Assembly: GCA_900319625.1 (NCBI GenBank)
Contig: ONPD01000012.1
Location: forward strand, 36,502 to 100,501
From: an uncultured Treponema sp.
GTDB lineage: Bacteria > Spirochaetota > Spirochaetia > Treponematales > Treponemataceae
Direction: 5' to 3'
DNA: 64,000 bases
In this document: positions 8,580 through 16,632 of the stretch, in pieces
Position numbering within the stretch: the stretch's first letter is position 1
Layout: every line of letters begins with the position of its first letter
Translations under genes and position numbers: made by a program
Notes under the pieces: generated by a model
Told to the model about the DNA's origin: nothing
Seen by the model: the letters and a program-made list of their open reading frames with translations, nothing else
Databases searched by the model: none

Positions 8580-8709
8580 TTGTCCTCCTGGGTGTTGCCA
8601 CATAAAAACGCCACGCGCCCCTATGTTTTTAAAACACTTTTTACATATAACGTATTCTAATAATATATATGATTTTAGCCCTCTGTGTCTAGATTCAATG
8701 AGCGGATTT

Positions 8710-8718
8710 TGCTACATT
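8710..8718 (+). promoter_or_regulatory. Extended -10 box of the methyltransferase gene
   Basis: TGCTACATT matches an extended -10 (TGnTAnnnT) and ends six bases before the ATG at 8725. There is no Shine-Dalgarno site, so a leaderless mRNA is predicted. Confidence 0.45.
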
Positions 8719-8724
8719 TGATGT

Positions 8725-9714
8725 ATGGCAGAATTCATTTCCAGCTTTACCACGGGCTTTCAGGAGCTTGTAAAAGAGGATTTTCCCCGCCTTATTAAAG
8801 GTGTAAAAATAATAAATGTTTACGACGGTTTTGTACACTACCGCTTTGACGGCAATTCCCGCGACCTTGAAAAAGTAATTTATTTCAACAATACATTTTT
8901 CCTGCTTAAATCATTTAAAAGCGGTGCAAATTTTAAAATGATGGTAAATGCGGTAGCGGGACAGAAAAATTATTATCTGATAAATAAAGGAAGCTTCCGC
9001 GTTCGTTTTGTTCAGGAAAATCAGTTTGCAAAGGTTGATAAGGCGCTGGCGCGCCGGGCGGAGGAATCTGTTCTTGCAAATTCTAAGCTTTCCATTGACC
9101 GGGTAAGTCCTTCCACCGAAGTCTGGTATTCAATCCGCCGTGACGGTTTTGGCTTTTGCGGGCAGCTGATTTCTAAGCGGGAATTTACGGAAAAAAATCT
9201 TAATAAGGGCCAGTTGCGTCCTGAAATTGCTTATTTTATGGGCGTTTTTGCTGATCTACAGCCTGATTTTGTACTGGCTGACCCTTTTGCGGGCTACGGT
9301 TCAATTCCTGTTCAGCTTATAAAGAAGTTTAGGCCGGCAAAGCTTTATGTAAGTGACATTAGTTCAGAGCAGGTGGAAATAATCCGCACAAAAAAGCAGA
9401 TGGCAGATGAGAGAGTTGATCTTCGGGTGGCTGATGCCTTTGTGCTTAATCACATAGAAGACCATTCTGTAGACTGTGTGATTACAGACCCGCCATGGGG
9501 CTTTTACGAAGATATAGGTGACATCAAAACTTTCTATAATAAGATGTTTGATTCTCTTTTGCGCGTGGTTAAGACTGACGGTAAAATTGTGATTTTGAGT
9601 GCGCGGAAGGAAGAACTGGAAATAAGCGCCGCAGAAAAATGCCTTAAAATAGAAAAAAGCCTTCATACCCTGATAAACGGCAAGAAGGCTTCTTTGTATT
9701 TACTTCACGTATAA
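8725..9714 (+). CDS. THUMP-like class I RNA methyltransferase
   Basis: This 329-residue SAM-dependent methyltransferase resembles the Trm14/TrmN6 and RlmL group, which modify guanosine N2 in tRNA or rRNA. The N-terminal half (about 1-150) looks like a THUMP or ferredoxin-like RNA-binding module. The catalytic half has DPFAGYGSIPV near residue 191 (SAM loop), SDIS near 210, and the N-methylation motif TDPPWG near 254. It is divergent from infC with about 145 bases between. Its end overlaps sppA, on the other strand, by 15 bases. The specific RNA target cannot be told from the sequence. Confidence 0.82.
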   Translation: MAEFISSFTTGFQELVKEDFPRLIKGVKIINVYDGFVHYRFDGNSRDLEKVIYFNNTFFLLKSFKSGANFKMMVNAVAGQKNYYLINKGSFRVRFVQENQFAKVDKALARRAEESVLANSKLSIDRVSPSTEVWYSIRRDGFGFCGQLISKREFTEKNLNKGQLRPEIAYFMGVFADLQPDFVLADPFAGYGSIPVQLIKKFRPAKLYVSDISSEQVEIIRTKKQMADERVDLRVADAFVLNHIEDHSVDCVITDPPWGFYEDIGDIKTFYNKMFDSLLRVVKTDGKIVILSARKEELEISAAEKCLKIEKSLHTLINGKKASLYLLHV

Positions 9715-10722
9715 ATAGGCCGGATAAGAGTTAAAGCCTTCCAGCTCTTTTAGTGCGCCTGCCGGAATGCCCAGCTGAGCGGCGGTCTGCTTTGTAAAGA
9801 AATCTGAAATCTGACCGGTCAGATAATCACGGAAGTTTGTTTTCTTTTCTTTTTTGAAGGTTTCAATTCTGATTCCCGGTTTTTCAATCACGTTTTCCGT
9901 AAAATGTGAAAGGCAGTGCTCCCAGGTATCAATGCGGTCAATCAGCTTGTTGTTCAGAGCCTGGCGTGCTGTGTAAATACGGCCGTCAGCAAGAGCCGTA
10001 ACATCAGCCTTTGCCATTTTTCTTCCGTTTGTAACAACGTGAACAAACTGCTCGTAACATTCATCACAGATTGCCTGCATAATATCAACCTGCTCCTGTG
10101 TGAAGGCTTCTGTCATATGCCCCATAGCCTTGTTTTTCCCGGAATGAACGATGTTTGTACGTATTCCTTTATCATTCAAAAGCTTTGAAATATCAACAAA
10201 CTGGGCAGAAATTACGCCGATTGAACCGGTGAGGGTATTGCGGTTTGCCCAGATTTCATTTGCGGCACAGGCTATATAATAGCCGCCGGAAGCTGCCATA
10301 GTTCCCATGTAAACAAAAACTTTTTTTCCGGTCGTTTTGTAATCCTGAAGTGCCAGGTAAACCTCATCAGCCTGGTAAACAGCTCCACCCGGAGTCTGAA
10401 TGAAAATCACAAGGCCCTGGTTTTTCTTGTCAGCCTTTAATTCCCTGATTTTTGAAATAAGCCATTTCTGGTTGTAATTCTGATTTTCTTCTTCAATTAC
10501 GCCTTCAATGTAAAGGGCTGCAACATATTCATCTTTATAAGTTTTTATAGTTTCTGAGTCATATTCTTTATCAAGAACAATCTGATTTGATTTGCTCCCG
10601 CTGCTGATTTTTACAGAAGTTCCTCCCTTTTTTCCGCCGAAAATGCTGACAGCTGTAACTCCCGCAATCAATACAAGTAAAACCGCAAAAACAATAATTC
10701 CAGATTTAGCTTCCTTATTCAT
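9700..10722 (-). CDS. sppA: Signal peptide peptidase SppA (S49 family)
   Basis: This 340-residue membrane protease degrades signal peptides left after secretion. One N-terminal membrane helix (residues 8-28) anchors it. The S49 domain contains GGAVYQADE, the nucleophile Ser145 in MAASGGYY, GSIGVISA near 167, and a general-base Lys near 198 in the segment SGKNKAMG. The single-domain, short form is like B. subtilis SppA. Its ATG overlaps the stop of the DUF975 gene as TAATG, so translation is coupled and the two may work together in the membrane. Confidence 0.92.
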   Translation of the reverse strand: MNKEAKSGIIVFAVLLVLIAGVTAVSIFGGKKGGTSVKISSGSKSNQIVLDKEYDSETIKTYKDEYVAALYIEGVIEEENQNYNQKWLISKIRELKADKKNQGLVIFIQTPGGAVYQADEVYLALQDYKTTGKKVFVYMGTMAASGGYYIACAANEIWANRNTLTGSIGVISAQFVDISKLLNDKGIRTNIVHSGKNKAMGHMTEAFTQEQVDIMQAICDECYEQFVHVVTNGRKMAKADVTALADGRIYTARQALNNKLIDRIDTWEHCLSHFTENVIEKPGIRIETFKKEKKTNFRDYLTGQISDFFTKQTAAQLGIPAGALKELEGFNSYPAYLYVK

Positions 10723-11447
10723 TACTGTAAATCCTCCGGTTTGATTTTTCCAAGCTCCAGGGCTTCCTTAAGCATTGCGTGATAAGCGTTTACAAAGCTC
10801 ATGTGCATATAAGGTCGCAGCCAGATAAAGCCAAGACCTGCCGGAATTGAGGCAAGAATAGCCCAGCCCAGAAAGCTCAGACACATAACAAAGAGGTCCA
10901 TTTTGTGTCCCTGAGTTATGATTTTGGAAATGTTGAGGGCGCGGGGAATCGAAACCTTTTTGTACTCAGCTACGATAAAGAAAATCTGAGAGTAGGCGAA
11001 AAATTTAATGATTCCCGGAATAATAAAAAGCATAAACCACAAAAGAAGCCAGATGTATTTCCAGATTGCGGCAAGAATGGCCCTGAACCAGTTGTTCATG
11101 CCTTCAAAAAAATCAGAAAGGCTGACCGGTTCCGGAGAACGGCTCATTTTTAAGTAAACGTTAATGCCTGCTACGTAGAGAATGGCTTCAACTGCAAGCT
11201 GAATATAGGAAAGAAGGGTAGAAGAAGAGCCTTCCGTTACTGTATTAATAAAAATCGAAACGGAATGCGGGTCAGAAAAATCTACTGTCAAATTTTCAGG
11301 AAAGGAACGTACCATTTCAACTGCCTGTGGAATTGAAAAAACAATCAGAATCAAACCTGAAATGATTGTAATGATAACCGGAACTGTCCATCTTCCGCTG
11401 AGCTGCTGTCGTGCAAAAACTTTGTATTTTTTTCTATCAAATAGCAT
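10722..11447 (-). CDS. DUF975 family integral membrane protein
   Basis: This 241-residue protein starts MLFDRKKYKVFARQQLSGRW, the typical DUF975 entry: a cytoplasmic amphipathic start followed by membrane helices. About five hydrophobic segments are visible (near 22-42, 78-100, 118-150, 155-175 and 190-215). The family has no settled function. The start ATG at 11447 has GAGG six bases upstream. Translational coupling to sppA is the only functional clue, hinting at membrane-protein quality control, which is inference. Confidence 0.75.
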   Translation of the reverse strand: MLFDRKKYKVFARQQLSGRWTVPVIITIISGLILIVFSIPQAVEMVRSFPENLTVDFSDPHSVSIFINTVTEGSSSTLLSYIQLAVEAILYVAGINVYLKMSRSPEPVSLSDFFEGMNNWFRAILAAIWKYIWLLLWFMLFIIPGIIKFFAYSQIFFIVAEYKKVSIPRALNISKIITQGHKMDLFVMCLSFLGWAILASIPAGLGFIWLRPYMHMSFVNAYHAMLKEALELGKIKPEDLQ

Positions 11448-11487
11448 ATAAACCTCTGAATTTATTGTAACGTTATTTCTGAATTTT

Positions 11488-12090
11488 TTACAACTTTTTT
11501 AGCATATCGCGGTAGTAGCGGCTTTCAATATCTTCTTTTTTAATGCCGCACTCTTCAAAAATTTTCATTATGATGTCTTTCATTTTTTTTACGGTTTCTT
11601 CGTCATTCTTTTCTTTGATGATTTCAATTTCAAGGAAGTCTCCAAGAGGCGGAACTTCGCATAACTCTGCGTGGGCTGTCACGCCGTCAATTTCAACATT
11701 CCAGCCGTCAACTGATTTTTCCTTGTGAAGGTCGATTGTGGCTCCCAGGTCTTCAAAAAATGTTCTGAAAGCCTTTGCATCAGTGATTACAGACTCGTTT
11801 TCATCATTTACTTCTATTTGAGTTCCGTCTTCATTTTTAAGAACTTCTTTCTTTTTATAAGTGAATAAAAACGAGTCTGTAATCAGCCTGCCGTTTGTCG
11901 TTTTTTCTTCGCGGATTCTTGCAGAAAGAAAATTGCGGCCGTCAGGAGCAGAGATGCCTGCTGCAAGCGGAAAGTGATAGTAATCATCTGATTTCTGGGT
12001 ATGTCCAAGGTAAGTGCCGATTTTGTTCAAACTGGCAGTTACGTGGGTGCGGTCGTAAACGTGGGCCTTTAATTCAATTTCATAATTCAT
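11488..12090 (-). CDS. CYTH-domain protein (class IV adenylate cyclase/thiamine-triphosphatase-like)
   Basis: The 200-residue protein starts at ATG 12090 with MNYEIELKAHV, the ExExK strand that opens every CYTH tunnel fold; an upstream in-frame extension is out of character and overlaps the divergent gene. Later charged strands include FLSARIREEK, FTYKKKE and HAELCEVPPLGDFLEIEII, which line the triphosphate tunnel. CYTH enzymes act on triphosphates (ATP to cAMP, ThTP or inorganic polyphosphate). The sequence does not choose among these; the CyaB-like group is the closest by eye. Confidence 0.8.
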   Translation of the reverse strand: MNYEIELKAHVYDRTHVTASLNKIGTYLGHTQKSDDYYHFPLAAGISAPDGRNFLSARIREEKTTNGRLITDSFLFTYKKKEVLKNEDGTQIEVNDENESVITDAKAFRTFFEDLGATIDLHKEKSVDGWNVEIDGVTAHAELCEVPPLGDFLEIEIIKEKNDEETVKKMKDIIMKIFEECGIKKEDIESRYYRDMLKKL

Positions 12091-12096
12091 AAAAAA

Positions 12097-12106
12097 AATA
12101 TACAAT
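12097..12106. promoter_or_regulatory. Overlapping divergent -10 boxes for the CYTH and dus genes
   Basis: On the plus strand TACAAT (12101-12106) ends six bases before the dus ATG at 12113. On the minus strand TATATT (12102-12097) ends six bases before the CYTH ATG at 12090. The two boxes share two bases, and only 22 bases separate the start codons, so both mRNAs should be leaderless and the promoters mutually exclusive. Confidence 0.5.
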
Positions 12107-12112
12107 ATAAGT

Positions 12113-13111
12113 ATGAAATTGATAAGCGGTCCGATGGCGACTATTTCGCATCCGGCATTCAGAATTTTAATAGAAAAGTTTGGAGCCTGCGACGAATATT
12201 TTACGGAAATGATAAATGCCGGCACCCTGCTTACCGGCGGTCAGTTTGAAAAATATTATATAGACCCGGCTCCTGTGCCGGAAAAAGTTGTCTGGCAGCT
12301 TACCGGACACGATGCTGAGCATATGGAAGAGGCTGCCCGGGTTTTATGCGACCTTCCGGGGCTTGGTGTGGACATTAATATGGGCTGTTCTGCTCCTGAT
12401 ATTTACCGCTATGGAGCCGGCATTGCCTGGATGCTGAAAGCCCGTGAAGAAACTGAGGAAATGGTAAAGCGGGTAGGTAAGGCTGTTATTGGAAAAAAGC
12501 GATTTTCCGTAAAGCTGCGCCTTGGGGATGATAATTTTACAGATGAGCAGTTTTTCTCTTTCTGCGATATGCTCCTTTCTAACGGAGTTGAACTTCTGAC
12601 TTTGCATCCGCGAACGAAAAAAGAAAAACTGACCCGGCCGGCCCGATATTCTTACTGCCAGAAGCTGTGCGAACGTTATCCAAAGATTCCGGTTTACCTG
12701 AATGGAAACGTAAAGGATGCTGCCAGCCTTAAAAATGCCCTTGCTTCGGCCCCTGATGTAAAAGGCGTAATGATTTCCCGCGCCTGCGTGCAGAAGCCCT
12801 GGATTTTCAGGGAGCTGAGCAGCGCGCTGGAAGGGGGACTTTCGCTGGAAGGGGAGCCGGCGGTGGAAGAAAAATTATCCATCAACATGAAAGACCTGGC
12901 CCTTTCCTATATTGATGATGTTGAAAAATACCAGCCGCCTGAGTTCTGGAAAACCCGCCTGCAGAGATTTTTTACTTACTTCTGCCAGAATTTCAAGTTT
13001 GCCCATTATGCCCAGACACAGTTTCTGAATGCCTGCGACAATGCCGACCTCCGTGCCCGCATAGAAGATTTTTTTATCAGGTGCCCTGACGAAGTAGTTA
13101 GATTTATTTAA
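12113..13111 (+). CDS. dus: tRNA-dihydrouridine synthase
   Basis: This 332-residue FMN enzyme reduces uridine to dihydrouridine in tRNA D-loops. It starts with SGPMATISHPAFR (the APM flavin-binding region), followed by QLTGHDAEHMEEAA, DINMGCSAPDIYRYGAG (holding the catalytic Cys), and SVKLRLGDDN. TLHPRTKKEKLTRPARY and NGNVKDAASL complete the Dus barrel. The C-terminal helical domain is present. The sequence around the catalytic Cys, GCSAPD rather than GCPxxK, is a variant form. The exact uridine modified is unknown. Confidence 0.9.
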   Translation: MKLISGPMATISHPAFRILIEKFGACDEYFTEMINAGTLLTGGQFEKYYIDPAPVPEKVVWQLTGHDAEHMEEAARVLCDLPGLGVDINMGCSAPDIYRYGAGIAWMLKAREETEEMVKRVGKAVIGKKRFSVKLRLGDDNFTDEQFFSFCDMLLSNGVELLTLHPRTKKEKLTRPARYSYCQKLCERYPKIPVYLNGNVKDAASLKNALASAPDVKGVMISRACVQKPWIFRELSSALEGGLSLEGEPAVEEKLSINMKDLALSYIDDVEKYQPPEFWKTRLQRFFTYFCQNFKFAHYAQTQFLNACDNADLRARIEDFFIRCPDEVVRFI

Positions 13112-13134
13112 AAATCCGGGCAGCGAAAAATTCT

Positions 13135-13163
13135 TTGTCAATTATAACAAACTGTGTTATTAT
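13135..13163 (+). promoter_or_regulatory. Sigma70-type promoter of the PilZ gene
   Basis: TTGTCA (13135-13140), 17-base spacer, TATTAT (13158-13163). The start would be near 13170, giving a leader of about 14 bases with no obvious ribosome site before ATG 13184. Confidence 0.5.
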
Positions 13164-13183
13164 ATTTTTTATTGGTATAGCTT

Positions 13184-14110
13184 ATGAATGAACAGCCAGC
13201 TCAGACACCATCTCGTGAAAATCCGCGCTTTGGACGAAAAGTATTTTTTTTAGATCCTCCTATGACTCTAAATAAGTCAATCATAGAACCATTGCGCGAT
13301 GATGAATATGAAATTTACGTGGTTGAAGACTATAAAATTCTAAAAGCTATCCTTATGGAAAATCAGGATGCCATGGTTTTCATTAATATTGATCATACCC
13401 TTACTTTTAAGCAGTGGTTCAATTATATTTTTTCTTTTAAGGATAATCCTACTCTTGCAACAATTTATGTGGGTATAGTTTCAGAACGCGCAACTTCTTC
13501 GGATCAGTCTCTCTTCCTTGAAAATCTTCCTCTTCCCTGCGGCTTTCAGATTGTAGGTACAACTACATACGCAGTTCTTCTTGATAACTTCCGCAAAATT
13601 TTCGAGTTGAACGGAGCCAAGGGAAACCGAAAGTATATTCGTCTGGACTGTAAAAATACAAAGGTTGTTTCTGCCTGCTTTGTTCAGGAAAATAAGCTTT
13701 TTGAGGTATTTATTCAGAACATTTCTTCGGTAGGCTTTGCCTGTACCTTTGATGAAAAAAGCGCAAAGTATTTTAAGGAAAATGCCGTTTTCAATAATAT
13801 TTCATTTACATTCGGACGAAACACGATTGTCTGTCCTTCTGTAGTTTTCCGAATTATGGATAATACGGCAGTATTCCTCTTTACTCCGGCAATGCCGCTT
13901 TCCTACAAGGAAGCTATCAGGCGTTTTGTTCAGTCGGTTCTCATTAAAACTTTTGAATTAAAGCTCAGAAATTATTCTATGGATTTCACAAAATACCGTG
14001 ATGAAATTGATATGGGGGCTGTTGCAATGGCTAAGGATGCCCGCAATGCCCAGATTAATTTTGACGGTGACTCGGATTTCGGAAATCTGGAAAGTGTCGA
14101 GGAAATATAA
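13184..14110 (+). CDS. PilZ-domain protein, candidate c-di-GMP effector
   Basis: The 308-residue protein has an N-terminal receiver-like part (about 15-130; VFFLDPPMTL, VVEDYKILKAIL, VFINID) that lacks a clear phospho-acceptor signature. A PilZ domain follows, with the c-di-GMP contact RKYIR near residue 148 and the NISSVGF motif near 179. Binding of c-di-GMP and a role in motility or behaviour are expected from the family; the output is unknown. The window also encodes two HD-GYP proteins, so a c-di-GMP network is well represented here. Confidence 0.78.
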   Translation: MNEQPAQTPSRENPRFGRKVFFLDPPMTLNKSIIEPLRDDEYEIYVVEDYKILKAILMENQDAMVFINIDHTLTFKQWFNYIFSFKDNPTLATIYVGIVSERATSSDQSLFLENLPLPCGFQIVGTTTYAVLLDNFRKIFELNGAKGNRKYIRLDCKNTKVVSACFVQENKLFEVFIQNISSVGFACTFDEKSAKYFKENAVFNNISFTFGRNTIVCPSVVFRIMDNTAVFLFTPAMPLSYKEAIRRFVQSVLIKTFELKLRNYSMDFTKYRDEIDMGAVAMAKDARNAQINFDGDSDFGNLESVEEI

Positions 14111-14160
14111 GCAAGGTCGCAATTACGCCTGCCAACTTCCGGATGCACCTAACCTTGCTG

Positions 14161-14185
14161 CCAGCTTTCGCTGCGCGAAAGTTGG
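14161..14185 (+). repeat. Hairpin in the glycyl-tRNA synthetase leader, family D
   Basis: CCAGCTTTCGC / GCGAAAGTTGG with a three-base loop forms an 11-bp stem with one G-U pair. The core CTTTCGC/GCGAAAG is the same as in the hairpins at 20652-20668. Around it GCAAGGT (14111-14117) can pair with ACCTTGC further right. It lies about 100 bases before the glycyl-tRNA synthetase start. It may be a repeat or a leader structure. Confidence 0.55.
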
Positions 14186-14281
14186 TATTGGATGCTATTT
14201 TCAAATTCAGCATAATATGCTATGGTTTGTCAAATAAATTAATTCACGCGGCGCAAACCGGCGTCGCAAAAGGAATAAAAA

Positions 14282-15760
14282 ATGGCAGACACAAAAGACA
14301 CACATGCATGTACGTTGGACAAAATCATCAGTCTTTGTAAGAGACGTGGTTTTGTATATCAGGCTTCAGAAATTTACGGCGGTCAGGCCGGCGCCTGGGA
14401 TTACGGTCCTCTTGGCGTAGAATTCAAAAGAAACATCCAGAACGAATGGTGGCATTACATGACTCAGCTTCATGATGATGTTGTTGGACTTGATTCAGCA
14501 ATTTTCCAGCACCACACAACATGGAAGGCTTCTGGACACGTAGATCACTTTTCTGACCCTATGATTGACTGTCTGGAGTGTCAGGCTCGTCACCGCGCAG
14601 ATAAACTTATCGAAGACTTTGTTGCCGCTAACCCGGACAAAAATCCTGGAAAACCTGTTGATACAATGACTCACGAAGAAATGAAAGAGTACATTGACGC
14701 AAACATCAACTGTCCTACATGTGGCAGCAAGGAACGCAAATATACAGCAGTCCGCGAATTCAACCTTATGTTCAAAACATATCAGGGACCAATTGCTGAT
14801 GAATCTCACCTTATTTACCTTCGACCAGAAACATGTCAGGGCATTTTTACAGACTTCAAGAACATTGTTCAGTCTAACCGCATGAAAGTACCATTTGGTG
14901 TTGCTCAGGTTGGTAAATCTTTCCGTAACGAAATCATTTTCAAGAACTTTATTTTCCGTACCTGCGAATTCGAGCAGATGGAAATGGAATATTTCTGTAA
15001 ACCTGGTACAGAAGACGAAACATTCGAGCGCTGGAGAAAAGACCGCTGGGCCTTCTACCTCAAGTACGGTATCCCTGAAAAACAGCTTAAGTGGCACCAC
15101 CACGACAAGCTTGCTCACTATGCTAAAGACGCTTACGATATTACATACAACTTCCCGATCGGATTTGAAGAAATCGAAGGTATTCACAGCCGTACTGACT
15201 TTGACCTCAGCCAGCATATGGAATACTCAAAGAAGGATATGTCTTATATCGACCAGGAAGACGGAAACAAACGCTATGTTCCATACGTAATCGAAACTTC
15301 TGCTGGTCTTAACCGCAACTTCCTTATGTTCCTCTGCGAAGCTTACGAAGAGCAGAACGTTGGTACAGACGGAAAAGATGATTACCGTACAGTTCTTCAC
15401 CTTGATCCACGTCTTGCACCAATCACTGTTGCAGTATTGCCTTTGATGAAGAAAGACGGTCTTGCAGAAAAAGCAAAGGAAATCCAGCACCTTCTTAAAG
15501 AAGACTTTGTAACTGACTACGATACTTCCGGAACTGTAGGAAAACGCTACCGCCGCCAGGACGAAGTTGGTACTCCTTTCTGTGTAACTGTAGACTACGA
15601 TACAATTCAGGAAACAAAAGAAGACGGTTCAAAGAACGAGCTTTTCAACACTGTTACAGTCCGCTTCCGCGACAGCATGGAACAGGAACGCGTTTCCCTT
15701 GATGACCTTGTATTCTTCATCCAGAAAGCTATTAAAAACTATAGACCGGTAGAAAAATAA
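14282..15760 (+). CDS. glyQS: Glycyl-tRNA synthetase, alpha2 dimeric type
   Basis: The 492-residue class II enzyme charges tRNA-Gly. Motif 1 region is YQASEIYGGQAGAWDYGPLG; motif 2 is FRNEIIFKNFIFRTCEFEQMEME; motif 3 region includes ETSAGLNRNFLMFL. A Cys-rich insert (CLECQARH near 95 and CPTCGSKERKY near 140) may bind zinc. This is the one-chain type found in spirochaetes and archaea, not the alpha2-beta2 form. The anticodon-binding domain is at the C-terminus (IAVLPLMKKDGLAEKA region). AAGGAAT before ATG 14282 is the ribosome site. The codon use is strongly biased, as expected for a highly expressed gene. Confidence 0.96.
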   Translation: MADTKDTHACTLDKIISLCKRRGFVYQASEIYGGQAGAWDYGPLGVEFKRNIQNEWWHYMTQLHDDVVGLDSAIFQHHTTWKASGHVDHFSDPMIDCLECQARHRADKLIEDFVAANPDKNPGKPVDTMTHEEMKEYIDANINCPTCGSKERKYTAVREFNLMFKTYQGPIADESHLIYLRPETCQGIFTDFKNIVQSNRMKVPFGVAQVGKSFRNEIIFKNFIFRTCEFEQMEMEYFCKPGTEDETFERWRKDRWAFYLKYGIPEKQLKWHHHDKLAHYAKDAYDITYNFPIGFEEIEGIHSRTDFDLSQHMEYSKKDMSYIDQEDGNKRYVPYVIETSAGLNRNFLMFLCEAYEEQNVGTDGKDDYRTVLHLDPRLAPITVAVLPLMKKDGLAEKAKEIQHLLKEDFVTDYDTSGTVGKRYRRQDEVGTPFCVTVDYDTIQETKEDGSKNELFNTVTVRFRDSMEQERVSLDDLVFFIQKAIKNYRPVEK

Positions 15761-15770
15761 TATCGATGAT

Positions 15771-15847
15771 CACACGGATTCGATTTTGCTAACGCAAAAT
15801 CATATAAAAATAATATGGAATTACGTTAGTAATTCCGAATCCGTGTG
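15771..15847 (+). repeat. Nested palindromic element with two hairpins and complementary loops
   Basis: The outer 11-bp arms CACACGGATTC (15771-15781) and GAATCCGTGTG (15837-15847) pair perfectly. Inside lie two perfect 8-bp hairpins, at 15782-15801 and 15817-15836, each with a four-base loop. The loops are TAAC and GTTA, which are complementary; counting the closing bases, CTAACG faces CGTTAG. The structure is a three-way junction with a possible kissing contact. It is followed by GTGTGGCAAT, which also follows two hairpins near 20.7 kb. Confidence 0.8.
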
Positions 15848-15870
15848 GCAATTCTTTCGGAGAATTGATT

Positions 15871-16632
15871 TTGGACTACATAAGACTTGGTAAAACAAAC
15901 GCTTTAATTTCCCGTGTGGCCTTTGGCGCAATGCGTCTTTTAGACAGCGAAGGCGAAAACAACGCCGGTGCCATTGTCCGAAAGGCCTACGATGCAGGAA
16001 TTAATTTTTTTGATACTTCTCGTAAAACTCCGGAAACAGAAAAACTTCTGGGGGATGCCCTTTACGACATCAGAAAAAACGTATTCCTTTCTACAGCTAC
16101 AGCTTCTACCAGCGCTGAAGAAATTAAAGAAGATTTGGAAACAAGTCTTATGACCCTCCACTGCGATACCGTTGACCTTTATCAGTTTGAAACAGAGGAA
16201 TTTCTTCCTTTGCCGGACGGGGAAGACGGTATCTACAAGCTTTTTATGAACTTCAAGGCCGAAAACAAGGCAAAAAGCATTGGAATTGTTACCACAAACT
16301 TTGACCTTGCAAAAAAAGCCGTAGAATCTGACCTTTACGATACTATTCAGTTTCCTTTCAGCATGGTAAGTCCTGATGAATCTGTAGAAATTGTAAAGCT
16401 CTGCGAAGAGCATGATGTGGGCTTTATTGCAATGCAGCCGCTTGGCGGAGGAATCATTCAGAATATTCCTCTGGCCTTTGGCTTCCTTCATCAGTATGAA
16501 AGCGTTATTCCTATCTGGGGCATTCAGACTCAGGAAGAACTGGAACAGATTTTATATTTTTACGAGCATCCGCCGGTAATTGATGAAAAATTCAACCAGG
16601 ATGTAGAAAGAATCCGTAATTTCTTTAATTAA
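15871..16632 (+). CDS. Aldo/keto reductase-like protein lacking most catalytic residues
   Basis: The protein (253 residues from TTG 15871) has an aldo/keto reductase barrel: DYIRLGKTNALISRVAFGAM at the start, NFFDTS near residue 47, and DLYQF, GIVTTNFDL and MQPLGGG later. In active enzymes the tetrad is Asp, Tyr, Lys, His. Only the Asp is kept: the Tyr site after FFDTS reads RKTPETE, the Lys strand reads FLSTATAS and the His site reads LYQFETEE. GGAG (15859-15862) lies eight bases before TTG 15871 and too close to TTG 15865. A non-enzymatic or altered role is inferred. Its end overlaps the convergent gene by eight bases. Confidence 0.8.
   Translation: MDYIRLGKTNALISRVAFGAMRLLDSEGENNAGAIVRKAYDAGINFFDTSRKTPETEKLLGDALYDIRKNVFLSTATASTSAEEIKEDLETSLMTLHCDTVDLYQFETEEFLPLPDGEDGIYKLFMNFKAENKAKSIGIVTTNFDLAKKAVESDLYDTIQFPFSMVSPDESVEIVKLCEEHDVGFIAMQPLGGGIIQNIPLAFGFLHQYESVIPIWGIQTQEELEQILYFYEHPPVIDEKFNQDVERIRNFFN

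Noticed and set aside
14111..14281. T-box leader for glycyl-tRNA synthetase
   Set aside because: No T-box sequence (TGGNACCGCG) or antiterminator is present; only a repeat-type hairpin is seen.
14495..15217. 240-codon open frame antisense to glycyl-tRNA synthetase
   Set aside because: It mirrors a strongly codon-biased gene, has no ribosome site, and its translation looks like the Val/Phe/Cys-rich shadow of the real frame.
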